Notes: generated by a model not told the origin, from the sequence alone. A stretch of 64,000 bases of DNA from Nocardioides sp. S5 (GCF_017310035.1 NZ_CP022296.1:2542001-2606000); one strand, 5' to 3'; shown: positions 9,282 to 17,820, counted from the stretch's first letter. Numbers and translations: made by a program.

Positions 9282-9516
9282 GACCCGAACCTAGCGGCTG
9301 GAGCGCTTCCCGGGGGCGTACTTACGTCTGTCGTGCGACCCACGCGGTGTTGTCGCCGGACGCCGGTCGCCGTGCTGCCACCATTTCGGTGGTGACCCCC
9401 CGAAAGACCGCGTCTCGCCCCGAGCAAGCGGGCTCTTGCGAGCGCATCGCGGCAGATCCGGGCGAGCGTAGCCGCCCTCAACGCGGCAGATCCGGACGTT
9501 GGAGAACAGGTGGTTG

Positions 9517-9958
9517 TCAGGGTCGACGGTTCAGCGGACCGGTTCGCACCGGCGTCCCGCTCACGTCCAGCAACTCCATTCGCGCGTAGCGACCGAAGTT
9601 GCCGTCGAAGACAAACAAAGCGACACCGTTCTCGACAGCGTCGTCGAGGGTGCGCCCCGTCATGTCGTCGATTGCTCGCGCCACCCCTGCGGAGGGGTCA
9701 GCGACCCATCCACCCACGACCGACATCTCGCGCGTGTCGCCGCCCCAACCTCCCCAGGTCATCCAGACATCCTGCTCACTAGTGGCGCGCACGCTGCCCA
9801 TCGAGCGGCCGCTGGGTCGCCACACCCCGTCTGCGTACCGCTGCATACCGTAGAGACCGCGCCGCTGCACGCCGGTGTCGTCCTCGAATGCCACTGCTAC
9901 CACGTAGTGGTCTCCGTCCCGCTTCTCCCGGACCAAATCCACGGACGTATCGACAGGG
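9517..9958 (-). pseudogene. Hypothetical gene truncated by IS3 insertion (C-terminal part)
   Basis: Open reading frame on the minus strand running from the IS3 left end to a stop at 9517, about 147 codons. It has ordinary protein composition (YVVAVAFEDDTG, VWMTWGGWGGDTREM, VALFVFDGNFGRYARMELLD). The apparent continuation to 11256 is antisense to the transposase and is not part of the gene. The 5' end is missing and no matching start is found on the far side of the IS, so it is a remnant. Function unknown. Confidence 0.6.
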
Positions 9959-10009
9959 TGAACCGCCCCGGCAAGTCCGGAGACTCCATTCGTTGGGAAG
10001 GTTGGAGTC

Positions 10010-10336
10010 ATGTCAGGGAGTACGCCGAAGAGGTACCCGGCCGAGCTGCGTGAGCGGGCGGTCCGGATGGTCACCGAGATCAGGGCCGACCACGAGTCGG
10101 AGTGGGCGGCGATGACGAAGGTCGCCGAGCTGCTGGGCGTCGGGACACCGGAGACGATCCGGAAGTGGTGTCGCCAGGCCGAGGTCGACGCCGGCCAGCG
10201 GCCCGGGATGACCTCGGAGGAGTCGGCGGAGCTGAAGCGGTTGAAGCGGGAGAACGCCGAGCTGAAGCGGGCCAACGCGATCCTCAAGAGCGCATCGGTT
10301 TTCTTCGCGGCCGAACTCGACCGGCCACAGCGCTGA
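10010..10336 (+). CDS. IS3 transposase OrfA (helix-turn-helix)
   Basis: Protein of 108 residues. It has the N-terminal DNA-binding part of IS3 transposases: PKRYPAELRERAVRMV followed by a helix-turn-helix (IRKWCRQAEVDAG) and a leucine-zipper-like coil (ELKRLKRENAELKRANAIL). It ends FFAAELDRPQR, the usual end of OrfA. The reading frame of orfB overlaps its last ~35 bases. A run TTTTC at 10299-10303 is a possible slip site for the OrfAB fusion. Confidence 0.9.
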   Translation: MSGSTPKRYPAELRERAVRMVTEIRADHESEWAAMTKVAELLGVGTPETIRKWCRQAEVDAGQRPGMTSEESAELKRLKRENAELKRANAILKSASVFFAAELDRPQR

Positions 10337-11289
10337 TCGTGGCCTACATCGACGAGCACGTCGGTGTCCGCGACGGCGACGGTCTGCGATGGGGTGTCGA
10401 GTCGATCTGCGACCAGCTCACCGAGCTGGGCTGCAAGATCGCCCCCGCGACCTACTACGAGCACCGCTCCCGCAAGCCCACCTCCCGCGAGGCGCGGGAC
10501 GGGGAGCTGAAGGCCAGGATCGCCGCGGTCCATGCCGCGAACTACGGCGTCTACGGCGCCCGGAAGGTGTGGCTGACGTTGAACCGCGAGCGGCCAGCCG
10601 GGGAGCCGCCGATCGCGCGCTGCACCGTGGAGCGGCTGATGGGCGAGATGGGCCTGGCTGGTGCGGTGCGCGGGAAGGTCAAGCGGACCACGATCAGCGA
10701 CCCGAAGGCGCCCAAGCCGCTGGATCTGGTTGACCGCAACTTCGCACCGCTGGCACCAGATCGCCTGTGGGTCGCGGACTTCACGTATGTCTCGACGTGG
10801 TCGGGCTGGTGCTACACCGCGTTCGTCATCGACGCCTACGCCCGCAGGATCCTGGGCTGGTCGGTGGCGACCACGATGACCAGCCAGCTGGTCGTCGATG
10901 CGGTCGAGCAGGCGATCTGGACCCGACAGCGTGAAGGCAAAGACTTGGCCGGTCTGATCGCGCATCACGACCACGGGGTCCAGTACCTGTCCGTCGCCTA
11001 CTCCGAACACCTGGACGCTGCCGGGATCAAGCCGTCGACCGGAGCGGTGGGCTCGTCCTACGACAACGCCCTGGCCGAGTCGGTGATCGGGCTCTACAAG
11101 ACCGAACTGATCAAGCCGAGGCGGCCGTGGAAGGGCTTCGACGACCTCGAGATCGCGACAGCCGAGTGGGTCGACTGGTTCAACCACCGCCGACCCTTCG
11201 AGTACTGCGACGACCTCACGCCAGTCGAGGCCGAGCAAGCTCACTACGCTCACCACCAGACCCCAGCAATCGCTGGAGTCTCAAACTAG
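10300..11289 (+). CDS. IS3 transposase OrfB (DDE catalytic domain), read by -1 frameshift
   Basis: Frame -1 relative to orfA, open from well before the overlap. The product from ALIVAYIDEH onward has an HTH_21-type region and an rve integrase core. Catalytic residues lie in LWVADFTYVS (D), HHDHGVQYLS (D) and SYDNALAESVIG (E). The C-terminus ends with the conserved WFNHRRPFEYCDDLTPVEAE. No own ribosome site is evident, consistent with production by frameshifting. The frame is intact, so the element may be active. Confidence 0.88.
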   Translation, partial: FLRGRTRPATALIVAYIDEHVGVRDGDGLRWGVESICDQLTELGCKIAPATYYEHRSRKPTSREARDGELKARIAAVHAANYGVYGARKVWLTLNRERPAGEPPIARCTVERLMGEMGLAGAVRGKVKRTTISDPKAPKPLDLVDRNFAPLAPDRLWVADFTYVSTWSGWCYTAFVIDAYARRILGWSVATTMTSQLVVDAVEQAIWTRQREGKDLAGLIAHHDHGVQYLSVAYSEHLDAAGIKPSTGAVGSSYDNALAESVIGLYKTELIKPRRPWKGFDDLEIATAEWVDWFNHRRPFEYCDDLTPVEAEQAHYAHHQTPAIAGVSN

Positions 11290-11320
11290 AAAGTCTCCGG
11301 ACACGCCGGGGCGGTTCAGC

Positions 11321-11389
11321 ATGTTGAACGGCAAGCTGTCCGCGCTGCGTTGGGTGCTTGGCGCGGAGTGGGACTTTCTAGATACATGA
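11321..11389 (+). pseudogene. C-terminal remnant of a small gene beside the IS3
   Basis: Right after the IS3 right end is a short in-frame stretch of 22 residues, MLNGKLSALRWVLGAEWDFL plus two more, then TGA. The composition (KLSALRWVLG, EWDFLD) looks like the real C-terminus of a conserved small actinobacterial protein, though I cannot verify the family. The ATG is probably an internal codon. Together with the beheaded minus-strand gene on the other side it marks a rearrangement at the IS. Confidence 0.4.
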
Positions 11390-11452
11390 CGTTCGTTGCC
11401 CTACGAGCCCAGCGCTCCGGCCGACGGCTGTCGACCGGAGCGCCTTGACGGG

Positions 11453-11725
11453 TCAGGCAGCGGTGATCTCGATCCAGCCGCGTCGCCTCGACTCCTGGTA
11501 GTTGTCCCGCAACTCACGCTCAGCGAGTTCGTCGAGGTCGCGGGGCAAGGTGCAGCCGCCGCCACCGATCGCGTATCCCAAACCCTGATCCGGCTGACAG
11601 CGGAGATCCGGGTGGACCTCGCGACGGACGAGAATGCAGAGGTCGTGCTGATGCCCGTTCAAGCAGCGGACCTTTGCTCTCACCCGATGCTGGCCACTCC
11701 GGTTGTCGGAAGCCACCGGGGTCAC
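11453..11725 (-). CDS. Small hypothetical protein with possible zinc ligands
   Basis: Protein of 90 residues with cysteines and histidines that could bind a metal (VRCLNGHQHDLCIL, DLRCQPDQ, GGGGCTLP). The pattern CxxGH..C and a later C..C suggests a degenerate zinc ribbon. Its stop-side neighbour on the minus strand starts upstream and overlaps it by four bases, so the pair is probably co-transcribed. No named family recognised. Confidence 0.5.
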   Translation of the reverse strand: MTPVASDNRSGQHRVRAKVRCLNGHQHDLCILVRREVHPDLRCQPDQGLGYAIGGGGCTLPRDLDELAERELRDNYQESRRRGWIEITAA

Positions 11726-11928
11726 TTCTTCTTGGTGCCGTACGGCGACTGGTTGGTCGGCTTCAGGCTGACCCCGATCTCGGACGCATGCGACTGCACC
11801 GCGTCGGCGGTACGCCCAATCTTGAGCCCGATCACCCGGGTGGGCGTGTTCTGAGACGCCAACTGCTTGAGCGCCTTGTTGTCGCTGCTGGTCCAGGTCT
11901 TGCCATGATTCCTCGGCGGCTTACTCAC
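11722..11928 (-). CDS. Small conserved hypothetical, possible SANT/HTH-like DNA-binding protein
   Basis: Protein of 68 residues if the GTG at 11928 is used (an in-frame ATG lies at 11967). The sequence has WTSSDNKALKQLASQNTPTR, then VIGLKIGRTADAVQSHASEI and a basic tail GTKKK. The W..(S/T)..D...L..L pattern with a following GRT(x)DAV helix is that of Myb/SANT-like or HTH proteins that bind DNA. The stop overlaps the start of the next minus-strand gene. Role unknown; a regulator of the element is possible. Confidence 0.55.
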   Translation of the reverse strand: MSKPPRNHGKTWTSSDNKALKQLASQNTPTRVIGLKIGRTADAVQSHASEIGVSLKPTNQSPYGTKKK

Positions 11929-11967
11929 GGTGGTTCTCTCTGGCACACCAGTCGTAGAACCGACCAC

Positions 11968-12590
11968 TGTTTGGTGACGCGCCGGGTGAGCCCCCGTTGG
12001 CGGAGCCCACCCAGCCCAGTGCTACGGTTCCCGAACAAGTTCCCGCTTGTATTTTCAGGCCCCGATCGTCGGTTCACCCCGAAGGTCGGGGCTTGCTGCT
12101 ATGTGCCCACCTAGCAGCGACAGCCGCTAACTACAGCGGTGTAAGTACTAGATGTAGTGGTAACTGTACTCGTCAGGGCCGACACGGCGAAGCAATCACC
12201 CACAGGCCTCGCGCGCGGCCGGGCCCAACGCGGGGGCGTGGAACCGACATTGACCCCTCGAATGCGCCTGGTGGCTAGGCCGGCCTTGCGAGGCCTCGCG
12301 ACTGGTGCGACCCCGGGAGACCTCCGGCGACCCGAGCGCCCCGGGAAATCACGGACCTCGCTTGCGCGCGTGTGCGTCTTAGTGGGCGGTTCGCCGTAGC
12401 TTCACGCGTCACGATCGCCCTCGGGCTCAGCCACAGGGCGGCTCGGACGCGAACGGAAGCTACGCCGAGAACTAGCGGCGGTTCGCCGAATTCTGGCTCC
12501 CGCCTCGTGCCAGAGCGAGCTTTGTGTCCCGCCCGTCCCACACTCATCAAGGACGGGCGGTACCAGGGAGGGCGGTTATTGGTGCCATAG
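11968..12590. other. Non-coding, hairpin-rich stretch before the primase gene
   Basis: About 620 bases without a convincing gene. It contains a pair of mutually exclusive hairpins (GCCCCGA at 12059-12065 and CCCCGA at 12077-12082 can each pair with TCGGGG at 12086-12091). There is a relatively AT-rich patch at 12128-12170 with AGTACT and TGTACT motifs, and the 11-mer GCGGTTCGCCG occurs twice (near 12388 and 12479). GTAGCTTC/GAAGCTAC form an inverted pair around 12397-12466, and a perfect 10-bp hairpin lies at 12529-12560. It could hold a replication or transfer origin or operators; this is inference. Confidence 0.4.
12529..12560. repeat. Perfect 10-bp inverted repeat upstream of primase gene
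   Basis: CCGCCCGTCC at 12529-12538 and GGACGGGCGG at 12551-12560 form a stable hairpin with a 12-base loop, 30 bases before the primase start. No T-run follows, so it is unlikely to be a terminator of the usual kind. It could be a single-strand initiation site, an operator or a leader structure. Confidence 0.5.
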
Positions 12591-13523
12591 ATGTGGACAG
12601 TCGAGTCCATGGACGACCAACCACAGCGGCAGGGCTCTGCACGCTGGAGTCCGCAACTCCTGGACTCGCTCGTACAAGCGCCGGACTTGGCGACGGCGGC
12701 GACGCGCGGCGCGGACCGCGGCATCCCAGTCTTCCCGTGCGTCCCCCGTGGCAAGCAGCCCCTCACCGTCCACGGCTTCCATGACGCCAGCACCGACCCC
12801 GACATCGTCAGGTCATGGTGGCGACGATGGCCTGACGCCAACATCGGCGTCCCAACCGGTTCGGCCAGTGGCGTCGACGTGGTCGACGTGGACGTCCACG
12901 GCGCCCGGTCCGGGTTCGGTGCCTTCGAGCGTGCGCGACGGGCTGGATTCGTCGAGGGGTGGGCGTGGCTGGTCCGCACTCCCTCCGGCGGCCTCCACGC
13001 CTACTTCCTTCGCACCGCTGCCACAGACCAGAGGTCGTGGCAGGTGCCGAGCCAGCACATCGACTTCCGCGGCGACGGCGGCTACATCATCATCCCGCCC
13101 TCCTGCGCGCGCACCGGTGAAGGCGTCGACCGCCGCTACCAGCAGATCGCGATCGCCGAGCACCACCGGCCCACACTGGTCGACGCCTCGGGGCTGCGGC
13201 GGCTCCTCGACCCGCCCAGACCACTGAGCCAGGCCAAGGCCCCGCCCTCGATCGGCAGGACCCCCGACAAGCTGGCCGCGTGGGTTGCCTCGCGTCCCGA
13301 AGGTGCTCGCAACGGTGGACTGTTCTGGGCAGCGTGCCGGATGGCTGAGGACGGACACGACCTGGGCAGCACGACCTCGCTGCTCGGTCAGGCGGCTCAT
13401 GCTGCAGGACTTCCCGAGCTCGAGGCTCTGACCACCATTCGATCTGCCTTCCGGATCGCCTCGCGAGTAGCGCCGGCGGCGCCGTCACGCCCTACGAGAG
13501 CGGTTGAGGCGGTGGGGCTGTGA
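12591..13523 (+). CDS. Bifunctional primase-polymerase (prim-pol) domain protein
   Basis: Protein of 310 residues (an alternative ATG lies at 12609). It carries the archaeo-eukaryotic-type primase/polymerase domain found on actinobacterial plasmids and ICEs: GIPVFPCVPRGKQPLT, NIGVPTGSASGVDVVDVDVH (acidic metal-binding residues), LVRTPSGGLHAYF, and FRGDGGYIIIPPS. The C-terminal part (ARNGGLFWAACRMAEDG) resembles the helical tail of such proteins. It should prime or start replication of the excised element. It is the first gene of a plus-strand row with overlapping starts, and has no helicase domain of its own. Confidence 0.85.
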   Translation: MWTVESMDDQPQRQGSARWSPQLLDSLVQAPDLATAATRGADRGIPVFPCVPRGKQPLTVHGFHDASTDPDIVRSWWRRWPDANIGVPTGSASGVDVVDVDVHGARSGFGAFERARRAGFVEGWAWLVRTPSGGLHAYFLRTAATDQRSWQVPSQHIDFRGDGGYIIIPPSCARTGEGVDRRYQQIAIAEHHRPTLVDASGLRRLLDPPRPLSQAKAPPSIGRTPDKLAAWVASRPEGARNGGLFWAACRMAEDGHDLGSTTSLLGQAAHAAGLPELEALTTIRSAFRIASRVAPAAPSRPTRAVEAVGL

Positions 13524-13891
13524 ACACCCACGCGCCTTACCGACGCCGTCTCGATCGCGCGCTGTCTGAGCCCATGCCGACGGCCGTACCCGAGCCTGCA
13601 CCGAATGACCTCGTCCTTCATGGGGACCCCTCACTCCCCCAGCCGGTCCAGCCATCTGGGGACCCGGTCCGACCGACGATCACATGGGTCCGCCCCAGCG
13701 AGGTCTCCACACTCATCGGGGCCCGATGGGCAGGCCGCGGCATCGACCTCCAGGACGAACTGACTCGACGTGCTCGACGCGCCCCCGCGGCTGCCGCAAC
13801 CAAGGCAGCCAGACGCCTGCCACACACCGCCCAAGGCCGATCGCTGCCCTCCGCACCGACGACCACTCCATCGGAAGGACACGAACTGTGA
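13520..13891 (+). CDS. Hypothetical element protein
   Basis: Protein of 123 residues starting with a GTG that overlaps the prim-pol stop (GTGA). The sequence is proline-rich and low in predicted structure, with one more ordered part (TITWVRPSEVSTLIGARWAG). No family recognised. The tight coupling on both sides (it also overlaps the next GTG) shows it is part of the replication/partition row. Confidence 0.6.
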   Translation: MNTHAPYRRRLDRALSEPMPTAVPEPAPNDLVLHGDPSLPQPVQPSGDPVRPTITWVRPSEVSTLIGARWAGRGIDLQDELTRRARRAPAAAATKAARRLPHTAQGRSLPSAPTTTPSEGHEL

Positions 13892-14733
13892 ACGACCCGA
13901 TCTACGCCACCGCAGAAGGACTTCGACTCTTGCTGCTCGACCTCGCCTATGCCGGCCCCGGTGCATGGGAGACCGACCCCGACGCCGCCGAGCTGATGGC
14001 GTACGCCATGGACAAGTACGGCGCACTCGCTCACAAGTACGGGCTGGAACCCACAGACGCCGCGACGTGCGCCTTCGAGATCATGAACGCCCGGGCGACC
14101 CGGCTGGCCGAGGATCCGTGGGCAGTGATCACGCACGCGGTCCACCTGAGCCTCGTCTATGAGTCCCGGGCCCGAGGGATGCTCTGCTCAACCCAGCAGG
14201 CGCGCCACAGCTCCGGCGCCAACTACCACGACGCCGAACGGTTCAGCGAGCGCGACGTCGACCTTGCGAACTACCACCCAGCCTTCCAGGTCGAAGACGA
14301 CCTCAGCGCCATCGACGATCCGAGGCAGGAGTCCATCGAGGACGAACCGACGAACGCCTACTTCGCCCTCGACCAGGCGATCCAGTTCTTCGTCGAGCTC
14401 GGGTGGTCCCGCCGCACTGCACGGCTCGGGTTGGAGTACATCGCCGCCCGCCTGATCCGCACCGGCACCCGCCCGAGCGCCTTCGAGTCGCTGCGACGCG
14501 ACGGGAACGGACCAGTGCTCCTGGACGTCGATCACAAGTCCTGGCTCGCCGTCCTGCGCGGTGTGCTCGGAAACCAGCATCCCGACCACTCCCACACCAG
14601 CGAGGGACGCGGGATCCTTCTGCGTCTGATGTCCGGCGAGGGACTCGACGAACTGTTCGAGGACGCGGCACTCGCGCGCCTCATCGAGCACGCGGCACCC
14701 GAGTACACGTCAGCGAGCACGCGCCGTGTCTGA
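13888..14733 (+). CDS. Hypothetical element protein next to ParB
   Basis: Protein of 281 residues from the GTG at 13888, which overlaps the preceding stop. Helical and soluble, with segments such as LRLLLLDLAYAGPGAWETDP, DAATCAFEIMNARATRLAED and ERFSERDVDLANYHPAFQ. No catalytic motif is evident and no membrane segment is present. Coupled to the ParB-like gene by an eight-base overlap, so a role in replication or maintenance of the element is likely; the family is unknown to me. Confidence 0.65.
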   Translation: MNDPIYATAEGLRLLLLDLAYAGPGAWETDPDAAELMAYAMDKYGALAHKYGLEPTDAATCAFEIMNARATRLAEDPWAVITHAVHLSLVYESRARGMLCSTQQARHSSGANYHDAERFSERDVDLANYHPAFQVEDDLSAIDDPRQESIEDEPTNAYFALDQAIQFFVELGWSRRTARLGLEYIAARLIRTGTRPSAFESLRRDGNGPVLLDVDHKSWLAVLRGVLGNQHPDHSHTSEGRGILLRLMSGEGLDELFEDAALARLIEHAAPEYTSASTRRV

Positions 14734-15760
14734 CAAGGGATTCGTCGAGCTCGAGCGCCAGATCGACTCCATCATCGTCGGTGAGCGTCACCGTCAGCAT
14801 CCCGGTGACCTGACCAAACTGACGGAATCGCTTACCCGCGTCGGCCTTCTTCAACCGGTCACCATCACACCCGACGGCTACCTCATCTGTGGCTACCGTC
14901 GATTGGCGGCCGCCAAGCAGCTCGGCTGGCAGACCCTCCGCGTCTGGGTGCGCTCGGGCATCAGCGACGAGCTGACCCGGTTGCTTGCCGAGCGCGACGA
15001 GAACATCACCCACCAGCCCCTCACCCCCGACGAGGCAGCGAAGCTCTACCAGGAGCTTCTCGACCTGGTGAAGGAGGACGCGCGGCGCCGACAAGCCGCC
15101 ACCCAGTACGGGGCGAAGAACGATCAACCCGCAGGTCAGCGCAGTCATGCTGAATCAGCATCACCGGGGCCAAAAGCCTTGGGCTCGGCCCGTCGCCGGG
15201 CCGCGGAAATGGTGACGGGCAAGGCGTCGTACGCACGGCTCGAGCAGATCCTCGAGATGGAACGCATCGCCGCGGACCGGTCCCAACCCGAGACGATCCG
15301 CCAGGTTGCGACCGACGAGCTCGGCGCGATCCGCAACGGCGGTCCTGTCGATCCTGGGTACCAGCGAGTCAAGGCAGCACAGCGCGTCGCAGCGCGGATG
15401 ACCTCGCGCCAGGATTCGGACGTGGACGCCCTCACGGACGAGGCCCTCGCCGAGGCGAAGGCTGACCACAGACGTCGGGTCCGCGAGAACCGCGCCAAGC
15501 GGGCGTCGGCGGCGGCCACCGCCATGCGATCCACCCGCGCGTTCGTCCTGACGTGGGCGGAACTCGACGGCTGGTCCAAGCGGTACGACGTCGAGCAGAT
15601 AGCACGCGAGGTGAAGCCGGACGACTGGATCCTCTTCCTCCGCGTCGTCGACGAGACGACAGCGTTTGCCGAGGCGGTGACACGCGCGCGGGAACACGCG
15701 GCCACCTCAGACACATGCGCTACCCGACACGTTCCGAAATTGTCCGCCGACGTCACCTGA
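14726..15760 (+). CDS. ParB/Srx-domain partition-like protein
   Basis: Protein of 344 residues with an N-terminal ParB nuclease-like domain: IDSIIVGERHRQHPGDLTKL, LLQPVTITPDGYLICGYRRL (the GxRRL box) and an E-rich segment. A helix-turn-helix-like middle (KASYARLEQILEMERIAADR) and a long basic coiled region follow. Proteins of this type bind DNA and, in mobile elements, act in partition, copy control or regulation. No cognate ParA is encoded next to it; the only ParA in the window is chromosomal (61,830-62,852). GTG start overlapping the previous gene. Confidence 0.82.
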   Translation: MSDKGFVELERQIDSIIVGERHRQHPGDLTKLTESLTRVGLLQPVTITPDGYLICGYRRLAAAKQLGWQTLRVWVRSGISDELTRLLAERDENITHQPLTPDEAAKLYQELLDLVKEDARRRQAATQYGAKNDQPAGQRSHAESASPGPKALGSARRRAAEMVTGKASYARLEQILEMERIAADRSQPETIRQVATDELGAIRNGGPVDPGYQRVKAAQRVAARMTSRQDSDVDALTDEALAEAKADHRRRVRENRAKRASAAATAMRSTRAFVLTWAELDGWSKRYDVEQIAREVKPDDWILFLRVVDETTAFAEAVTRAREHAATSDTCATRHVPKLSADVT

Positions 15761-16395
15761 TCATCGCCTGCCTCGCTCTGGGCACCCTGGTGATCGCCGT
15801 CCTCAGCTACTCGCTGCAGGTGCGTCCCTCACCGGCCACGCCGGGCACAACCGGGATCGCACCCTCAGCACCCCGTGCGACGACGACCAAAGCCCCCGTC
15901 TCCCCCGTCGCCGACCTCGCGCCATTGCGGCCGACGAGCGAACCCGACGCGTTCGCCCGCCTCGTCGCCGCCGCCATCTTCGAATGGAACACGGCCACGC
16001 TCGTCGGACGGTCCGACCACGTCCAGCGGCTCGTCGCCGTGAGTGACCCCAGCGGTGAGTCCTCCCCCGGCCTGATCTCTGACATCGACAACTACCTGCC
16101 CACCGAAGAGGCCTGGGCCGAGCTGGCCCAGTTCGAGACCGCGCAGTGGTTCGACATCGAGTCCGTGGTGACACCCACGCTGTGGGACGAGGCAGAGGCC
16201 CAAGCAGGCAACGAGCTGCTTTCCGGCACCACCGCCTTCACCATCGAAGGCACCCGACACCGCTCCGGAATCTGGGAGAACCAACGCGTCGCCTCCGCGC
16301 ACGAGGTCGCCTTCACGGTCTTCATCGTGTGCGGGCCGTCCTACCCCCAGTGCCACCTGCTGCGCCTCTCGAGGCTCGATGAGCCCCTGGACTGA
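15715..16395 (+). CDS. Single-span membrane protein of the transfer operon
   Basis: Protein of 226 residues starting inside the end of the ParB gene. A basic head precedes one transmembrane helix (about 14-36), then an exported Pro/Thr-rich linker and a folded domain of ~150 residues with LVAAAIFEWNTATLVGRSD and VAFTVFIVCG. The layout (short cytoplasmic head, one helix, periplasmic-side domain in a type IV secretion operon) resembles VirB8/TcpC-like proteins, but sequence motifs are not decisive. A two-cysteine pair near the C-terminus (VCGPSYPQCHLL) may form a disulfide. Confidence 0.6.
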   Translation: MRYPTRSEIVRRRHLIIACLALGTLVIAVLSYSLQVRPSPATPGTTGIAPSAPRATTTKAPVSPVADLAPLRPTSEPDAFARLVAAAIFEWNTATLVGRSDHVQRLVAVSDPSGESSPGLISDIDNYLPTEEAWAELAQFETAQWFDIESVVTPTLWDEAEAQAGNELLSGTTAFTIEGTRHRSGIWENQRVASAHEVAFTVFIVCGPSYPQCHLLRLSRLDEPLD

Positions 16396-16397
16396 GC

Positions 16398-17474
16398 ATG
16401 GCCAAGATTGCGCTCATCACCGTCCTTGCCCTCCTCCTCGGGCCCGCGATGCTGCTGCTGAGCCTCGGCGTATTGCTCAACCCGGCCGCCCAGGCCTCAT
16501 GCCTGCCGGCCACCTCCTCGCCCCCGTCGACGGGCACACCCTCCGTCACCGAGCCAGAGACCTCGGGTGTGGTCTTCCCGCTCCCCGCCGGGTCGTGGAC
16601 ACGCTCGAGTGGCTTCGGGATGCGCGTCCATCCGATCACCGGCGAACGCAAGCTCCACACAGGAGTGGACCTGTCAGCCGATGCCGGCACACCCATCGTC
16701 GCTGTTGCCGACGGACGCGTCGTCTCCGTCGGGCCCGCCATCGGGTACGGACACCTCCTCGTGATCGAGCACACCGTCGGTGCACGGCCGGTGGCAACGG
16801 CGTACGCCCACATGTACGCCGAAGGCATCCACGTCAGCGTGGATGACACGGTCACGGCTGGCCAGCACATTGCAGACGTCGGGTCGGACGGCTACTCGAC
16901 GGGCGACCACCTGCACTTCGAGGTCCGACCTGGCGGAGCCGAGGCTGCGCCCGTCAATCCTGAACCATGGCTGAGTGCGAACAGCGCAGCCGAGATCAAC
17001 GGCAGCGAGAGCGGCTGTGACGCGGCCACGAGCGGACCGGCGACGTCCTACCCAGGAACCAACCCGAACGGGCTCGTCGACGACCCCACGACCGACGGGC
17101 TGATCACCGAACAAACTGCGCACGTCCTCGCCCAGGTCCGGGCCACCTTCCCTGACACGGCCTGGGCATGCTGGTCACAGCGCCCCGGCAACGACTCCGA
17201 GCACGAGGTCGGACGCGCCTGCGACGGGACGTTTGGCAACTCAATTGGCACAGCCGCCACCGGGCCCGCCCTCGACCTCGGATGGAAGGTCACCGACTGG
17301 CTCAAGTCCAACGCCGGCAGGCTCGGCGTCGAGTACCTCATCTGGCAGGGCCGCATCTGGTCGGTGGCACGCAGCAGCGAGGGCTGGCGCTCCTACGACG
17401 GTGGCGGGATGCACGACCCGACCAGCGTGACCGGCGGACACTTCGACCACCTGCACTTCACGGCCGTGAGCTGA
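16398..17474 (+). CDS. M23 metallopeptidase of the conjugation machine
   Basis: Exported peptidoglycan hydrolase of 358 residues with an N-terminal signal anchor. The M23 (lysostaphin-like) domain spans about 60-195: SGFGMRVHPITGERKLHTGVDL gives the first His/Asp zinc ligands and GDHLHFEVRP the HxH motif. A second domain (about 225-358) with TAWACWSQRPG, GRACDGTFGNS and HFDHLHF is the type found at the C-terminus of actinobacterial secreted hydrolases; it ends in another HxH-like motif. It should open the wall for assembly of the transfer channel. It lies between VirB8-like and channel genes. Confidence 0.87.
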   Translation: MAKIALITVLALLLGPAMLLLSLGVLLNPAAQASCLPATSSPPSTGTPSVTEPETSGVVFPLPAGSWTRSSGFGMRVHPITGERKLHTGVDLSADAGTPIVAVADGRVVSVGPAIGYGHLLVIEHTVGARPVATAYAHMYAEGIHVSVDDTVTAGQHIADVGSDGYSTGDHLHFEVRPGGAEAAPVNPEPWLSANSAAEINGSESGCDAATSGPATSYPGTNPNGLVDDPTTDGLITEQTAHVLAQVRATFPDTAWACWSQRPGNDSEHEVGRACDGTFGNSIGTAATGPALDLGWKVTDWLKSNAGRLGVEYLIWQGRIWSVARSSEGWRSYDGGGMHDPTSVTGGHFDHLHFTAVS

Positions 17475-17529
17475 TGTCAGGAGCACCCACCCGTTTCGCG
17501 GGCTGGACCCACTTGAGCACCTGCATGGC

Positions 17530-17820
17530 GTGAGCATCACGACAGCCCTGCTTCCACTGGTAGGACCCGACTTCGGTGCCGTCGGCGGAGCAGGCGACCT
17601 GCGGAAGATCGTCGGCGCACTGCTCACGTACGGCCTCGTCATCGCCGTCCTCACGGTGATCGCATGCGCAGCGACATGGGCGATCGGATCAGCACAGGGA
17701 AGCTGGCAGACGGCCAGCAAGGCGAAGACCGGGCTCTACGTCGCACTCGGCGGAGCCGTACTCACCGGAGGCTCCCTCGTCTGGGCCAACTGGCTGCTCT
17801 CCATCGGCGCATCTCTGTAG
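17530..17820 (+). CDS. Small two-helix membrane protein (DUF6112-like)
   Basis: Protein of 96 residues, GTG start. After a short exported N-terminus come two hydrophobic helices (about 28-52 and 68-92) joined by a polar loop GSAQGSWQTASKAKTG. This is the shape of VirB2/TrbC-type pilin-like subunits, and similar proteins next to M23 hydrolases in actinobacterial elements are annotated DUF6112, as far as I recall. A sister gene follows at 17,916. Probably a channel or pilus-like subunit of the transfer system. Confidence 0.65.
   Translation: MSITTALLPLVGPDFGAVGGAGDLRKIVGALLTYGLVIAVLTVIACAATWAIGSAQGSWQTASKAKTGLYVALGGAVLTGGSLVWANWLLSIGASL

Larger units (their letters stand above)
9959..11318 (+). 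mobile_element. IS3-family insertion sequence
   Basis: About 1,360 bp bounded by inverted repeats of 28 bp that match at 25 positions (9959-9986 and 11291-11318, both starting TGAACCGCCCCGGC when read inward). It contains the two overlapping frames orfA and orfB with a programmed -1 shift. The bases flanking the two ends are not the same (GGG before, GCA after), so no target duplication is visible. This suggests a deletion or recombination next to the element after insertion. Confidence 0.9.

Noticed and set aside
9959..11256. Extension of the minus-strand frame through the IS3
   Set aside because: It is antisense to the transposase. Only the part left of the IS (9,517-9,958) looks like a gene.
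17474..17533. 19-codon frame between the M23 gene and the first small membrane gene
   Set aside because: It links both genes by overlaps but has no protein-like features; too short to support.
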